A stretch of 64,000 nt of DNA from Bacteroidota bacterium (GTDB lineage: Bacteria; Bacteroidota; Bacteroidia; Bacteroidales; JAGNHN01). The stretch is taken from the NCBI GenBank assembly GCA_022710185.1, contig JAKLHK010000003.1:62001-126000 (forward strand), written 5' to 3'. Below, one piece after another: positions 1 to 8,213 of the stretch. The position numbers were made by a program, and so were the translations under genes. The notes under the pieces are model-generated. The model was not told where the DNA came from. It ran no database searches and worked only from the letters and a program-made list of their open reading frames with translations. The stretch's first letter is position 1. Every line of letters starts with the position of its first letter.

Positions 1-2
1 TT

Positions 3-518
3 TTCGGAGGCGATCGCAGGGCGGCCTGGGAAGGGCTGAGGTATCTGGCGGAAAAAAGCCCTGGCTTTGCCGTATACGTTGGGGCGGATATGATGGAGGA
101 GGACCAGCTCAAGCCATTTCTTGACTCCCTTATCCATGCCCATCCCGATGACCTGGACCTGCTGGAGCAGGCGGCCTTGTATAGGCATGGATGGAGCAAG
201 GCTGAACGTATGAAGGCCTGGCAGCGGGTGCTGGACCGTGATCCTACCCGTATCCGTGCGCTCAACTCCATGATCAACTCGGCCGACAGCCTGAGCGGGG
301 ACAGTCTTTATGTCGCCTATATCCAGCGCCTTGCCGCTGCCCACCGTAGTGCACCTGCCTTACTCAGGTCCATGGAGCCCAAGATGTATGCCCGGCTGTA
401 CCGGAGACTGGGAGATGCAGAAAAGGCAAGGGAGTACACCAAACAGGCCAGGGCCCTGGATGAGGCGATGATACAGTACAACCTTCAGCTGCCGTTTGAC
501 TGGCTTACCCCTCCCTGA
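3..518 (+). CDS. TPR-like repeat protein, C-terminal part (5' end outside window)
   Basis: The reading frame is open from the left edge of the window to a TGA at 516-518, so this is the C-terminal ~171 residues of a longer protein. The visible part is helical, with repeated stretches such as HPDDLDLLEQAALYRHGWS, a WQRVLDRDPTRIRALN segment and a late RLGDAEKAREYTKQA segment. These have the spacing and residues of tetratricopeptide repeats (alternating small and aromatic residues, a DP before a new helix). No catalytic motif is visible and no signal sequence can be judged because the N-terminus is missing. It converges on mtnA across a ~90 bp gap with no clear terminator. Tetratricopeptide scaffolds usually mediate protein contacts; the partner is unknown. 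Confidence 0.6.
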   Translation, partial: FGGDRRAAWEGLRYLAEKSPGFAVYVGADMMEEDQLKPFLDSLIHAHPDDLDLLEQAALYRHGWSKAERMKAWQRVLDRDPTRIRALNSMINSADSLSGDSLYVAYIQRLAAAHRSAPALLRSMEPKMYARLYRRLGDAEKAREYTKQARALDEAMIQYNLQLPFDWLTPP

Positions 519-611
519 ACAGGGCTATCCCAACTGAATCGTTTACGGAACATTCATCTGGTGTTTTCAGGGTTCAGCAAGCCCGACCTATCCGGAGTGA
601 TCAGGGGTTGA

Positions 612-1628
612 TTACCATCTGGTCCGTATCCCTTCTTCGGTAATATACCCGGTGATGAGCTGGTGGGGGGTGACATCGAAGGCTGGGTTCAGGGCCGGGG
701 ACCCGGGGGAAGTGACGCGGACGGTGCGCAGGACCCCTTCCTCATCCGGTCCGGTTTGGTAATGCACCTCTTCTTCGGAGCGTGCTTCGATAGGGATATC
801 GTCCCCGCCAGGGCAATGGGGGTCGAAGGTGGAAAGGGGTGCCGCGATGTAAAAAGGAATGTGGTAGTGCTGTGCTGCGATGGCCTTTTGCAGGGTCCCA
901 ATCTTATTCGCGGTGTCCCCGTTGGCTGCAATACGGTCGGCCCCGGTGATAACCAGACCGATGCGTCCCTGGTGCATCAGCCAGGCTGCGGCGTTGTCGG
1001 GGATGATGTAATGGGCGATGCCTTCCTGTTCCAGTTCCCAGGCCGTAAGCCGGGCGCCCTGGCTGCGGGGACGGGTTTCGTCGGCAAACACGGTGAACCG
1101 ACGGCCTTCGCGATGGGCGGCATAGAGGGGTGCCAGGGCGCTGCCGTGGTCCACCAGTCCGAGCCATCCTGCATTGCAATGGGTCAGCACCCCCATGCCT
1201 TCACGGATGAGGTGCTTTCCATGCTGTCCTATCCTGCGGCCCGCTTCCGCATTCTGATCGGCCAGTGCAAGGGCTTTCTCCAGGGCGGCCGCCGGGCTCA
1301 GCAAGGCCGCCTGGTATACGGCTTCCAGGCTGGCGAAAAGGTCGCGGGCAGTCGGTCGGGCGGATGCGATGAGGTCGCGGGCCTGGACCAGGCGCTCTTC
1401 ATAGTTCTCCTCCTTCCCGGCCAGCGCGGCCTGTGCCATAGCGAAACCCGCTGCTGCCCCAATGGCCCCGGCCCCACGGGTGACCATGGTTTGTATGGCC
1501 CGGCAAGTGGCGTGGTGATCTTCGCAGCGGACGATGTTAAAGGCAAAGGGCAGCAGGGTCTGATCTATCATGCAGACCGTTCCACCCTCCATCCAAACGG
1601 ACCGGTAAGATTTACCGCGGACCTCCAC
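612..1628 (-). CDS. mtnA: S-methyl-5-thioribose-1-phosphate isomerase MtnA
   Basis: Cytoplasmic enzyme of the methionine salvage pathway that isomerises 5-methylthioribose-1-phosphate to methylthioribulose-1-phosphate. At 338 residues it has normal family length. The substrate loop RGAGAIG is at residues 51-57, the catalytic cysteine lies in THCNAG (C151), the conserved ETRPRSQGARLTAWEL block at ~184-199, and the catalytic aspartate in GADRIAANGD (D231). These are the residues known from the Bacillus enzyme and separate it from the related eIF2B subunits. It is the last gene of a minus-strand run (ABC exporter, M20 hydrolase, barrel protein, mtnA) and starts 3 bp after the upstream gene ends. 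No other methionine-salvage gene is in the window. Confidence 0.95.
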   Translation of the reverse strand: MEVRGKSYRSVWMEGGTVCMIDQTLLPFAFNIVRCEDHHATCRAIQTMVTRGAGAIGAAAGFAMAQAALAGKEENYEERLVQARDLIASARPTARDLFASLEAVYQAALLSPAAALEKALALADQNAEAGRRIGQHGKHLIREGMGVLTHCNAGWLGLVDHGSALAPLYAAHREGRRFTVFADETRPRSQGARLTAWELEQEGIAHYIIPDNAAAWLMHQGRIGLVITGADRIAANGDTANKIGTLQKAIAAQHYHIPFYIAAPLSTFDPHCPGGDDIPIEARSEEEVHYQTGPDEEGVLRTVRVTSPGSPALNPAFDVTPHQLITGYITEEGIRTRW

Positions 1629-1631
1629 GGG

Positions 1632-2102
1632 CTACCAGACGTAACGTATGGAGAAGGCGCCGTCGCTGCCCCAGAAGCCGGAATGGCCCGTCAGGTTGAA
1701 GGCCGGCTTCCAGTCGAGGCCGACGGAGATGGGGACCTCATCGAAGACGTATTCCAGCCCAAGGATGCCATCGATGCCCAGCACGGTGTAGTCCTTGTTG
1801 TCGTCGAACCAGGGGTGACCGTCGTAACCCCCGAAAAATCCAGCATGGGCGCCGAAGCCGTAGAACCAGGAGAGGCCTTCGTGCCTGAGCCCTTCCTGAA
1901 ACTCAAGGAGGCCGGTGACCATGAAGCCCTGCCAGCGGGTGGTAAGGATGCCCTCAAGGGCCTGGTCGCTGCTGGTGAAGTGTTTCAGGGTGATGCCGTT
2001 GGCGAGTCCTCCCCGGAGACCGATGCCGGTTTCGTATTCCTGAGCCCCGGCGGTCAGTCCAAGGCCGAGGAACAACGCGATGATCAAGATGATGCGGTGC
2101 AT
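1632..2102 (-). CDS. Small outer-membrane beta-barrel protein
   Basis: A 156-residue protein with an N-terminal signal peptide (hydrophobic IILIIALFLGLGLTAGAQ, cleavage probably after the AGAQ region). The mature part alternates polar and hydrophobic residues, is rich in Gly, Tyr, Trp and Phe, and ends in an aromatic residue (SIRYVW), as outer-membrane barrels do. About eight short strands could fit, similar in size to small OmpA/OmpW-like barrels. Bacteroidota carry many such proteins annotated only as outer membrane beta-barrel. It sits 25 bp after the M20 hydrolase and 3 bp before mtnA, so it is probably co-transcribed. Substrate or role cannot be read from the sequence. Confidence 0.7.
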   Translation of the reverse strand: MHRIILIIALFLGLGLTAGAQEYETGIGLRGGLANGITLKHFTSSDQALEGILTTRWQGFMVTGLLEFQEGLRHEGLSWFYGFGAHAGFFGGYDGHPWFDDNKDYTVLGIDGILGLEYVFDEVPISVGLDWKPAFNLTGHSGFWGSDGAFSIRYVW

Positions 2103-2127
2103 GATAGTTTATTTTAGGTTGATAATT

Positions 2128-3360
2128 TCATTGGCTTTCCTGGAGCTTTTCCAGGGCCTTCAGGGTGATAAACGCCATCAGGCCGGCTCCTGTTGCAAGG
2201 GACTGTTCATCGATATCGAAGGTGGGGGTATGCAGGTTGGAAGCAATGCCCCGTGCTTCGTTGCGTACGCCCAGCCGGTAGAAGCAGGATGGGCGCTGCT
2301 GGGAAAAATAGGCGAAGTCTTCAGAGGTCATGCGTGCCGGAATCTCCTCCACCTGTGCAGTCCCCAGATACTCCCTGGCCCACTCCATTGCTTCGAGGGT
2401 GAGTGTGGGGTCATTGACCAGGAAGGGATATCCGGGGTCGATGAACACCTCGCATGTCGTTCCGAAGGCTGCGGCCGTTTGCTGGGCGATCCGGGTGATG
2501 TGCTCGCGGGCCTGGGTGCGCCAGGTCTCGTCGAAAGTGCGCAGGATGCCATGCATCTCCACCTGGTCGGGGATGATGTTGGTTCTCCCATCGGCGATGA
2601 CCCTCCCGAAACTGAGTACGGTGGGCAGAAGGGGGTTGGCTTTGCGGCTGACCACCTGTTGCAGGGCGATGAGGATGTGTGCGGCGGCGGTAACCGGATC
2701 GGTCACCAGCTCGGGTGTGGCCCCGTGCCCGCCACGCCCGATCACCGTGAGGTGTACTTCATCGGTGGAGGCCATGGCCGGCCCGGGGTGGAAGCCGACC
2801 TTACCGGTATCCAGGGTAGGGAGCACGTGCTGCCCGAAGATGAAGGCAGGGTTGGGATCCTCAAGGACGCCTTCACGGATCATGCGGATGGCTCCCCCCG
2901 GATATTGTTCTTCGGAAGGCTGGAAGAGGAGCTTGACCGTTCCGCCGAACCCGGCGCGCATCTCCTGCAGCAGGGCTGCGGCCCCCAGCAGGGAGGCGGT
3001 GTGGGCGTCGTGTCCGCAGGCATGCATCACCCCGGGGTTCTGGCTGCGGTAGTCCACGGCATTGGCCTCCGCGATCGGGAGGGCATCCATATCGGCCCTT
3101 AAGGCTACGCAGCCCTGGCCGGGCATCATTCCTTCGATAAGTCCGACCACCCCGGTATCGGCAACACCGGCAGTGAAGGGGATGCCCAGGGAGGTAAGGA
3201 CCTCCTGAATGAAGGCAGATGTCTGGAATTCCTGTTCGGAGAGTTCCGGGTGGCGATGGAGGTGGCGGCGCCAGTCGATGAGGCGGTCGTGCATCTTCAG
3301 CGCGCGTTCCCTGACGGCCCCGGGGTCCGGGGAGAGCATTGGTGGAGTGGGGCTATGCAT
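2128..3360 (-). CDS. M20-family amidohydrolase (N-acyl-amino-acid / hippurate hydrolase type)
   Basis: A metal-dependent amidohydrolase of peptidase family M20D, which hydrolyses N-acylated amino acids or related amides. The protein has RRHLHRHPELS near the N-terminus, the metal-binding HACGHDAH, the catalytic and ligand glutamates in QPSEEQYPGGA, and GQHVLP further on, followed by the dimerisation domain and a C-terminal MTSEDFAYF block. The ATG at 3358-3360 is chosen: it overlaps the end of the upstream ABC exporter by 8 bp, and residues before it would be unlike any M20 N-terminus. An internal ATG at 3339 is an alternative. Length is ~410 residues. The overlap suggests translational coupling with the exporter. 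Its substrate cannot be told from the sequence. Confidence 0.9.
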   Translation of the reverse strand: MHSPTPPMLSPDPGAVRERALKMHDRLIDWRRHLHRHPELSEQEFQTSAFIQEVLTSLGIPFTAGVADTGVVGLIEGMMPGQGCVALRADMDALPIAEANAVDYRSQNPGVMHACGHDAHTASLLGAAALLQEMRAGFGGTVKLLFQPSEEQYPGGAIRMIREGVLEDPNPAFIFGQHVLPTLDTGKVGFHPGPAMASTDEVHLTVIGRGGHGATPELVTDPVTAAAHILIALQQVVSRKANPLLPTVLSFGRVIADGRTNIIPDQVEMHGILRTFDETWRTQAREHITRIAQQTAAAFGTTCEVFIDPGYPFLVNDPTLTLEAMEWAREYLGTAQVEEIPARMTSEDFAYFSQQRPSCFYRLGVRNEARGIASNLHTPTFDIDEQSLATGAGLMAFITLKALEKLQESQ

Positions 3361-5197
3361 GGGGGTCTGGTATGTGTTCCGACTGCTGCATCTGCCACAG
3401 CCGGTGGTATGCACCTTGTTTCGACAGCAATTCCTGGTGGGTGCCCTGTTCGGCGATCTCCCCGGCCTCAAGGACGACGATATGGTCGGCTCCGCTGATG
3501 GTAGAAAGCCGGTGTGCCACGATGATGCTGGTGCGGTCTTTCATGACTATCCGAAGGGCCTCCTGCACTTCGCGTTCCGATTGGTTATCCAGGGCTGAGG
3601 TGGCCTCGTCGAGCAGGAGAATGGGCGGGTTACGGAGGATGGCCCGGGCCAGGGCCAGGCGCTGCCGTTGCCCCCCGCTCAGCCGCAGGCCACGATCGCC
3701 GATCACGGTGTCAAAAGCCTGGGGCAGTTCCATGATGAAACCCTCGGCGCCGGCCAGCCTGGCAGCCGTTCGTATCTCCTCTTCACTGGCCTGCTTCATA
3801 CCAAAGGAGATATTCTCCCTTACCGTATCATTGAACAAGATGGTTTCCTGGCTGACGAGTCCCATCAGCGCCCGCAGCTGATCGATCCGGAGCATCCGGA
3901 TATCCCTTCCGTCAATGGTCAGGCTGCCGCCAGTGATGTCGTAGAAGCGCGGGATGAGGTTGAGCAGGGTGGTTTTACCGCTGCCTGAGGTCCCGACAAT
4001 GGCCGTGGAGGTGCCCTTGCGGAAAGCAAGGTTGATGCCCCGCAGCACTTCCTGGTCTCCATAGCTGAACCGCAAGCCCTCCATGCGGATCTCCTCACGG
4101 AAGCCAGGGACGCTGAGGGCCTGGGGTGATTCGGTGATGAGCTCCGGCGCATCGAGCACTTCCTGTATCCGCTGCATGGAGGCAGCCCCCTTGCGCACGT
4201 TATACCATGCCGAGACCAGGGATTTGGCGGGAGGGATGACCTGGGAGAACACCGCGATGTACAGCATGAAGACCCTGGCATCGAGCGGGCTTTCGGGCCG
4301 CAGGACCTGCTGGCCCCCGAACCAGATGACGGATACCATGGCCAGCACGGCCAACACCTCGGTGAGCGGTACCCCAAGATCGCGCTGACGGTATATGCGG
4401 GTCTGCAGCCGGGCCAGGTCATGGTTCATGGCCCGGAAACGCTGGTCGGTGGAGCCTATGGCATTGAAAGCCTTGATGATGCGTATGCCCCCCAGGGTCT
4501 CTTCGATCATCGAAGCCACCCGGCCCAGCTGCTGCTGGCCTTGCAGGGCCAGTCGGTTGAGCCATTTTCCCGAGAGGCTGATCACATAGCCTGCCAGGGG
4601 GATGATAATAAGGGCGAAGAGGGTGAGCGAAGGGCTGATCAGTAACAGGGCTGTGGTAAAGATGAGCAGTGCGATGGGCTGGCGCAGCATCATGATCAGA
4701 AAGCTCATCACCGACCACTCCACCTCCTGTACATCGCCCGAGATCCTGGACATGATATCTCCACTGCGGCGCTCACTGAACCAGGAGAGCGGAAGTATGA
4801 GCACCCGGGTGTACATGGCGTTCCTGAGGTCCATTACCACCTTGTTGCGAAGCGGCGACATGAAGTAGTTGGCCATGTATCGGAACAAGTTCTTGAAAAA
4901 GAACAGGATAACCACTGCCCCAGACACTATCATGAGGGCACCTTCCCTGCCCTGTTGCTGGATGATCCCTGACAGGTAGTACCGCGACCATTCATTGAGG
5001 GCTTCCGGGCTCAGGCCGGCCTCTGGCCGCACCATCAGCGGGATATCCTGGCGGAAGAGGAGGTCGAGAAAAGGGATGAGCATGGTAAGGGAGAACAGGC
5101 TGAACACCACGGACAGCAGGCTGAACATCGCGGACAGCAGGGCGTAGTGGGTATAGGGCCCAACCAGCCTGAAAATGATCTTCCAGAACCACATCAT
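3353..5197 (-). CDS. MsbA-like ABC exporter, fused permease and ATPase
   Basis: A 614-residue half-transporter working as a homodimer in the inner membrane. The N-terminal ~330 residues hold six membrane segments of the type I exporter fold. The ATPase domain follows, with Walker A GTSGSGKTT (402-410), the signature LSGGQ (506-510), Walker B ILLLDE (526-531) and an H-loop in IVAHRLST. Relatives include the lipid A flippase MsbA and many drug or lipid exporters; the cargo is not determined. It starts the minus-strand run ending in mtnA. A TATCTTTG -7 box lies only 2 bp upstream of the first ATG, implying a very short or absent leader; two consecutive ATG codons (5197, 5194) make the exact start uncertain. 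Confidence 0.9.
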   Translation of the reverse strand: MMWFWKIIFRLVGPYTHYALLSAMFSLLSVVFSLFSLTMLIPFLDLLFRQDIPLMVRPEAGLSPEALNEWSRYYLSGIIQQQGREGALMIVSGAVVILFFFKNLFRYMANYFMSPLRNKVVMDLRNAMYTRVLILPLSWFSERRSGDIMSRISGDVQEVEWSVMSFLIMMLRQPIALLIFTTALLLISPSLTLFALIIIPLAGYVISLSGKWLNRLALQGQQQLGRVASMIEETLGGIRIIKAFNAIGSTDQRFRAMNHDLARLQTRIYRQRDLGVPLTEVLAVLAMVSVIWFGGQQVLRPESPLDARVFMLYIAVFSQVIPPAKSLVSAWYNVRKGAASMQRIQEVLDAPELITESPQALSVPGFREEIRMEGLRFSYGDQEVLRGINLAFRKGTSTAIVGTSGSGKTTLLNLIPRFYDITGGSLTIDGRDIRMLRIDQLRALMGLVSQETILFNDTVRENISFGMKQASEEEIRTAARLAGAEGFIMELPQAFDTVIGDRGLRLSGGQRQRLALARAILRNPPILLLDEATSALDNQSEREVQEALRIVMKDRTSIIVAHRLSTISGADHIVVLEAGEIAEQGTHQELLSKQGAYHRLWQMQQSEHIPDPHA

Positions 5198-5199
5198 GG

Positions 5200-5207
5200 C
5201 AAAGATA
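5200..5207 (-). promoter_or_regulatory. Bacteroidota -7 box for the ABC exporter
   Basis: TATCTTTG on the minus strand matches the Bacteroidota -7 consensus TAnnTTTG. It ends 2 bp before the exporter ATG. No good -33 TTG is seen, so this is a moderate call. Confidence 0.45.
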
Positions 5208-5251
5208 GGGAAATTGGCCCCTGCGGAAGGGGTGTTCCATGGCGGATTGCG

Positions 5252-5259
5252 TACCTTTG
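5252..5259 (+). promoter_or_regulatory. Bacteroidota -7 box for rbfA
   Basis: TACCTTTG is a perfect match to the -7 consensus TAnnTTTG and ends 6 bp before the rbfA ATG at 5266. It excludes upstream ATG 5239 as the rbfA start, since that codon would precede the promoter. No convincing TTG is seen ~20 bp upstream. Confidence 0.5.
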
Positions 5260-5265
5260 CCTCTT

Positions 5266-5601
5266 ATGGAAACGACACGCCAGCAAAAGGTTAACCGCCT
5301 GCTCCAGCGGGAACTCGGCAGCATCTTCCAGCAGGAAGGGCCCGCCCTGTCCCGCGCCATGGTCACGGTGACCAGGGTAAAGATCACCCCCGATCTCGGT
5401 CTGGCCAGGGTACATCTGAGCATTTTCGGGGTGGCCGACAAGGCCGCGGAGCTGAGCCATATCCGCAGCCATTCGCGGGAGATCCGTCACAAGCTGGCGC
5501 AACGTACACGTCAGCAACTCAGGATCATCCCGGAGCTGGAGTTCCACCAGGACGATTCCCTGGACTATATCGAGAATATCGACCGCCTGCTGGACCATTG
5601 A
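5266..5601 (+). CDS. rbfA: Ribosome-binding factor A
   Basis: RbfA binds the 30S subunit near helix 1 of 16S rRNA and helps in late small-subunit maturation. The 111-residue protein starts METTRQQKVNRLLQRELG, carries the family block VTRVKITPDLGLARVHLSIFG and ends LEFHQDDSLDYIENIDRLL, matching the KH-type fold and the usual length. The internal ATG at 5266 is preferred over 5239 because family members begin with the R-Q-x-K-V-x-R motif and a -7 promoter box lies between the two. It is followed after 7 bp by the LolC/E-like permease, a pairing I recall as common in Bacteroidota. Confidence 0.95.
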   Translation: METTRQQKVNRLLQRELGSIFQQEGPALSRAMVTVTRVKITPDLGLARVHLSIFGVADKAAELSHIRSHSREIRHKLAQRTRQQLRIIPELEFHQDDSLDYIENIDRLLDH

Positions 5602-5608
5602 TCCTGCC

Positions 5609-6847
5609 GTGAACCTCCCGTTCTTCATAGCGCGCCGCTATATCCTGTCGCGTAAGAGCCACCAGGTGATCAATATCATCTCCTGGGTCTCGCTGGCCGG
5701 CATTGCTGTTGGGACGATGGCCCTGATTGTGGTGCTCTCGGTTTTCAACGGCTTCGAGCACTTGGTGATCGGCCTGATGAACACCTTCGATCCCGACCTG
5801 GAGATCACCCCGGTGCAGGGCAAGACCTTCGACCCCTACACCCTTCCTGAAGACCAGATGCAGCGCTTGCCGGGTGTGGTCAGTTTTGCCCGGGTGATCG
5901 AGGAAAACGCCCTGATGCGGTACCGGGGCCATCAGCATATCGTGACCCTCAAGGGGGTGGACGAATCCTATGTCCGCAGCAGTCCCCTGGATACCCTCCT
6001 GCTCGACGGGGAGTTCAGGTTGCGCGAGGGCGAGGTAGAGCAGGTGGTGGTGGGTGCCGGCGTGGCCTGGTTCCTGGAGATGAACATCCGCGACCGCATG
6101 AGCCCGGCTGAGATCTACATCCCGCGCAGGGGTAAGGGCTACTCCGCCAATCCCCTGGATGCCTTCAACCGGGAACTGGTCTTCCCCGCCGGGGTGTTCT
6201 CCGTGCAGCAGGAATTTGATACCCGTTATGCGCTGGTGTCCCTGGAGCTGATGCGGCGGCTGTTGAATTATGAACGCGAAGTGACCTCCATTGAGGTCCG
6301 GCTGTCAGAAGGAACGGACGAGGAGGAAGTCAAAGCATCCATGCAGGCACTGGCCGGAGAAAGCTTCAGGGTGAGAGACAGGATGGAACAGCAGGAGACC
6401 TTATACCGCATCATGCGTACGGAGCGCTGGGCCATTTTTTTTATCCTGACCTTCATCGTCATTATCGCCGCTTTCAATATGGTAGGGTCTGTATCGATGC
6501 TGGTGATAGACAAGCGAAAGGACCTGGCCGTGCTATGGAGTTTGGGGGCAAACCGCGCCCTCCTCCGGGGGATCTTTCTGGGCCAGGGGGTGATGCTTAC
6601 CCTGGCCGGAGCCCTGGCCGGACTGCTCGCAGGTGCCATACTCTGCTGGCTGCAGCAGCAGTTCGGTCTCATCCGGCTGGGGGGAACGGAAGGTTCCTTT
6701 GTGGTGGATGCCTATCCGGTGAAGATGGCCTTCCGGGATTTCCTGGTGGTGCTGGTCACTGTTGGGGCCATCGGCCTGGTGGCCAGCTGGCTGCCTACCC
6801 TGCGGCTGAAGGAAGGGGAAAACCGGCGTTTCTACCTGAGCCGTTAG
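5609..6847 (+). CDS. LolC/LolE-like (FtsX-family) ABC permease
   Basis: An inner-membrane permease of the MacB/FtsX superfamily, like LolC/E which release lipoproteins to the outer membrane. It begins with GTG at 5609, giving MNLPFFIARRYILSRKS, a typical start of this family in Bacteroidota. One membrane helix spans ~22-45 (WVSLAGIAVGTMALIVVLSV), then a ~220-residue periplasmic domain, then three helices forming the FtsX domain (~275-410). The motif DLAVLWSLGA on the cytoplasmic loop is the usual coupling segment (compare KDIAILRSMGA). The ATPase partner is not next to it and may be encoded elsewhere. It is probably co-transcribed with rbfA (7 bp gap). Confidence 0.88.
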   Translation: MNLPFFIARRYILSRKSHQVINIISWVSLAGIAVGTMALIVVLSVFNGFEHLVIGLMNTFDPDLEITPVQGKTFDPYTLPEDQMQRLPGVVSFARVIEENALMRYRGHQHIVTLKGVDESYVRSSPLDTLLLDGEFRLREGEVEQVVVGAGVAWFLEMNIRDRMSPAEIYIPRRGKGYSANPLDAFNRELVFPAGVFSVQQEFDTRYALVSLELMRRLLNYEREVTSIEVRLSEGTDEEEVKASMQALAGESFRVRDRMEQQETLYRIMRTERWAIFFILTFIVIIAAFNMVGSVSMLVIDKRKDLAVLWSLGANRALLRGIFLGQGVMLTLAGALAGLLAGAILCWLQQQFGLIRLGGTEGSFVVDAYPVKMAFRDFLVVLVTVGAIGLVASWLPTLRLKEGENRRFYLSR

Positions 6848-6906
6848 TCAAAACCCCTTGATGGTTGTTGCCAGGCAGCCATGCGCTGCACTTGCCAGGG
6901 CAAGCC

Positions 6907-7353
6907 TCAGGAGTGGTCAGGCAGACCGGCAGCAAAGCTGATCATCCACTGAATCCCGAAACGGTCGGTGAGGGTACCGAAATAATCTCCCCAAAACATC
7001 ATGGCCATGGGCATGGTCACCAGGCCGCCTAAGGAAAGTGCATGGTGCAGGCGGTCCGCCTCCTCCCGGCTGCCGGGGCTAAGCATAACAGAGAAATTGG
7101 TGCCCTGTACAAAGCATGCCTCCTGTTCGGGATTGCCCAGGTCACTGCCCATCAACAGGGTGTCCCCACCCATGGGGAGGGCAACATGCATGATCCTTCG
7201 CGCCATGGTCTCGTCCATGCTCACCCCTTCCATAGGGGGCATGTCGCCAAACCGTCCCAGATAGGAGAAGTCCCCGCCAAAGACCGAACGGTAGAAATTA
7301 AAGGCTTCCTCGCAGGTGCCGTTGAAGTTGAGGTAAATATTTGCTGTGGTCAT
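6907..7353 (-). CDS. PhnB-like VOC-superfamily protein
   Basis: A ~148-residue protein of the glyoxalase/vicinal-oxygen-chelate superfamily, PhnB/YdcH-like type. It starts MTTANIYLNFNGTCEEAFNFYRSVFGG, contains RIMHVALPMGGDTLLMGSD in the middle and ends with DYFGTLTDRFGIQWMIS, which are the repeating half-domains of this fold. Such proteins lack most metal ligands and their function is generally unknown. The ATG at 7353 is chosen over 7395, because the latter adds residues not seen in the family and overlaps the next gene. It is downstream of, and close to, a small glycine-zipper protein on the same strand. Confidence 0.82.
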   Translation of the reverse strand: MTTANIYLNFNGTCEEAFNFYRSVFGGDFSYLGRFGDMPPMEGVSMDETMARRIMHVALPMGGDTLLMGSDLGNPEQEACFVQGTNFSVMLSPGSREEADRLHHALSLGGLVTMPMAMMFWGDYFGTLTDRFGIQWMISFAAGLPDHS

Positions 7354-7391
7354 GGTAATGATGGTTATATGTCGGTTTTTGTTGATCAGGT

Positions 7392-7574
7392 TCATTTTTT
7401 CAGCACCAGGCCCAGAGATACGCCCAGGGCCATACCTGCCCCAATTCCCAGCGACAAGCCCAGGGCCAGATCACGGGTGGCCCATCCGATCAGGCTCCCG
7501 CCAAGGGCGCCCACCGCGATTCCAATGGCAACCCCTTTGCCAAGGTTTTTGGTGCTATGGTTATACTGTTTCAT
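7392..7574 (-). CDS. Small glycine-zipper membrane protein
   Basis: A ~60-residue hydrophobic protein consisting of a polar start (MKQYNHSTKNLGKG) and two membrane segments rich in regularly spaced Gly and Ala (VAIGIAVGALGGSLIGWA and LALGLSLGIGAGMALGVSL). The GxxxG-like spacing is that of glycine-zipper proteins, which pack helices tightly in membranes. The ATG at 7574 is preferred over 7601 because the polar start then resembles other short glycine-zipper proteins. No function can be given. It lies 38 bp upstream of the VOC gene and may be co-transcribed. Confidence 0.6.
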   Translation of the reverse strand: MKQYNHSTKNLGKGVAIGIAVGALGGSLIGWATRDLALGLSLGIGAGMALGVSLGLVLKK

Positions 7575-7721
7575 AAGGTATGGGATTATGATGCGGTGCA
7601 AGATAACACCTTACAACATTTCCCGGCATACGCCTGGCGATTTCGGACCTGCAGGGGTTCAGGGGTGTGCCGGATCGATGCGGTCCCGGGAATATTGGCA
7701 GGTGCAGCAAACCATGGACCG

Positions 7722-8093
7722 CTACACCTTTTTCTTCTTATTGAATAAGTAATGAAGAAGATACAGGCCGCCGATGAGGCTGCTGAGACCGGCCTGAATA
7801 AGAAACCCCGCATTGTCACGATTGATCCATGCCAGGATCATACTGATCCCGAGGATGCCCAGGGCACCGGGCAATACCCTGATCCATGCGATGGTATAAA
7901 AGACAAGATAGGTGAGGAAAAACCCTGTGGGATCGTCGTACCAATGGAGCAAGTCGTGAGGCAGGCCAGCCCCCTTCCACCCGGTTTCTGCCACATGGCC
8001 TATGAGATAGCCGCCATAGAATATCAGCATCAGGGCAGTGACCGGTATGCCCACGATCCTGGCTGCCAGGAGGAATGTGCCTTCGCGATGCAT
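7722..8093 (-). CDS. Uncharacterised membrane protein (about four helices)
   Basis: A 123-residue protein with four predicted membrane helices (around residues 10-32, 55-75, 78-90 and 97-117) and a lysine-rich end (NKKKKV). The loop HDLLHWYDDPTGFF is the only polar segment of note. I do not recognise a named family. The ATG at 8093 is preceded by 120 bp shared with the divergent C25 protease gene. The 7575-7721 stretch downstream holds no gene that I can support. Confidence 0.6.
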   Translation of the reverse strand: MHREGTFLLAARIVGIPVTALMLIFYGGYLIGHVAETGWKGAGLPHDLLHWYDDPTGFFLTYLVFYTIAWIRVLPGALGILGISMILAWINRDNAGFLIQAGLSSLIGGLYLLHYLFNKKKKV

Positions 8094-8181
8094 ATTCGCT
8101 TGTGTTTCTACCTTAAAGGTACGATATTATGTTGATGATCAGTGCTTAGTATTGAATCCTCCCCGGGCATCGGAATATTCC

Positions 8182-8189
8182 TACCTTTG
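8182..8189 (+). promoter_or_regulatory. Bacteroidota -7 box for the C25 protease gene
   Basis: TACCTTTG fits the TAnnTTTG consensus and lies 24 bp before the ATG at 8214. A TTG occurs at 8152-8154, but the 27 bp gap is longer than the usual 19-21 bp. Confidence 0.5.
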
Positions 8190-8213
8190 TAATACGCGAT
8201 TGAACCTGCAACC

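Noticed and set aside
787-800. Motif-like string in mtnA (GATATCGTCCCC)
   Set aside because: Two or more mismatches to the motif, and it encodes residues typical for MtnA.
663-2117. A 484-residue plus-strand frame opposite mtnA and the barrel gene
   Set aside because: It has no recognisable domain, and the opposite strand encodes a clear MtnA with all catalytic residues; GC-rich third positions create this shadow frame.
3471-3480. GGACGACGA string in the ABC exporter gene
   Set aside because: It lacks the GTC end of the motif and lies in a conserved ATPase segment; coincidental.
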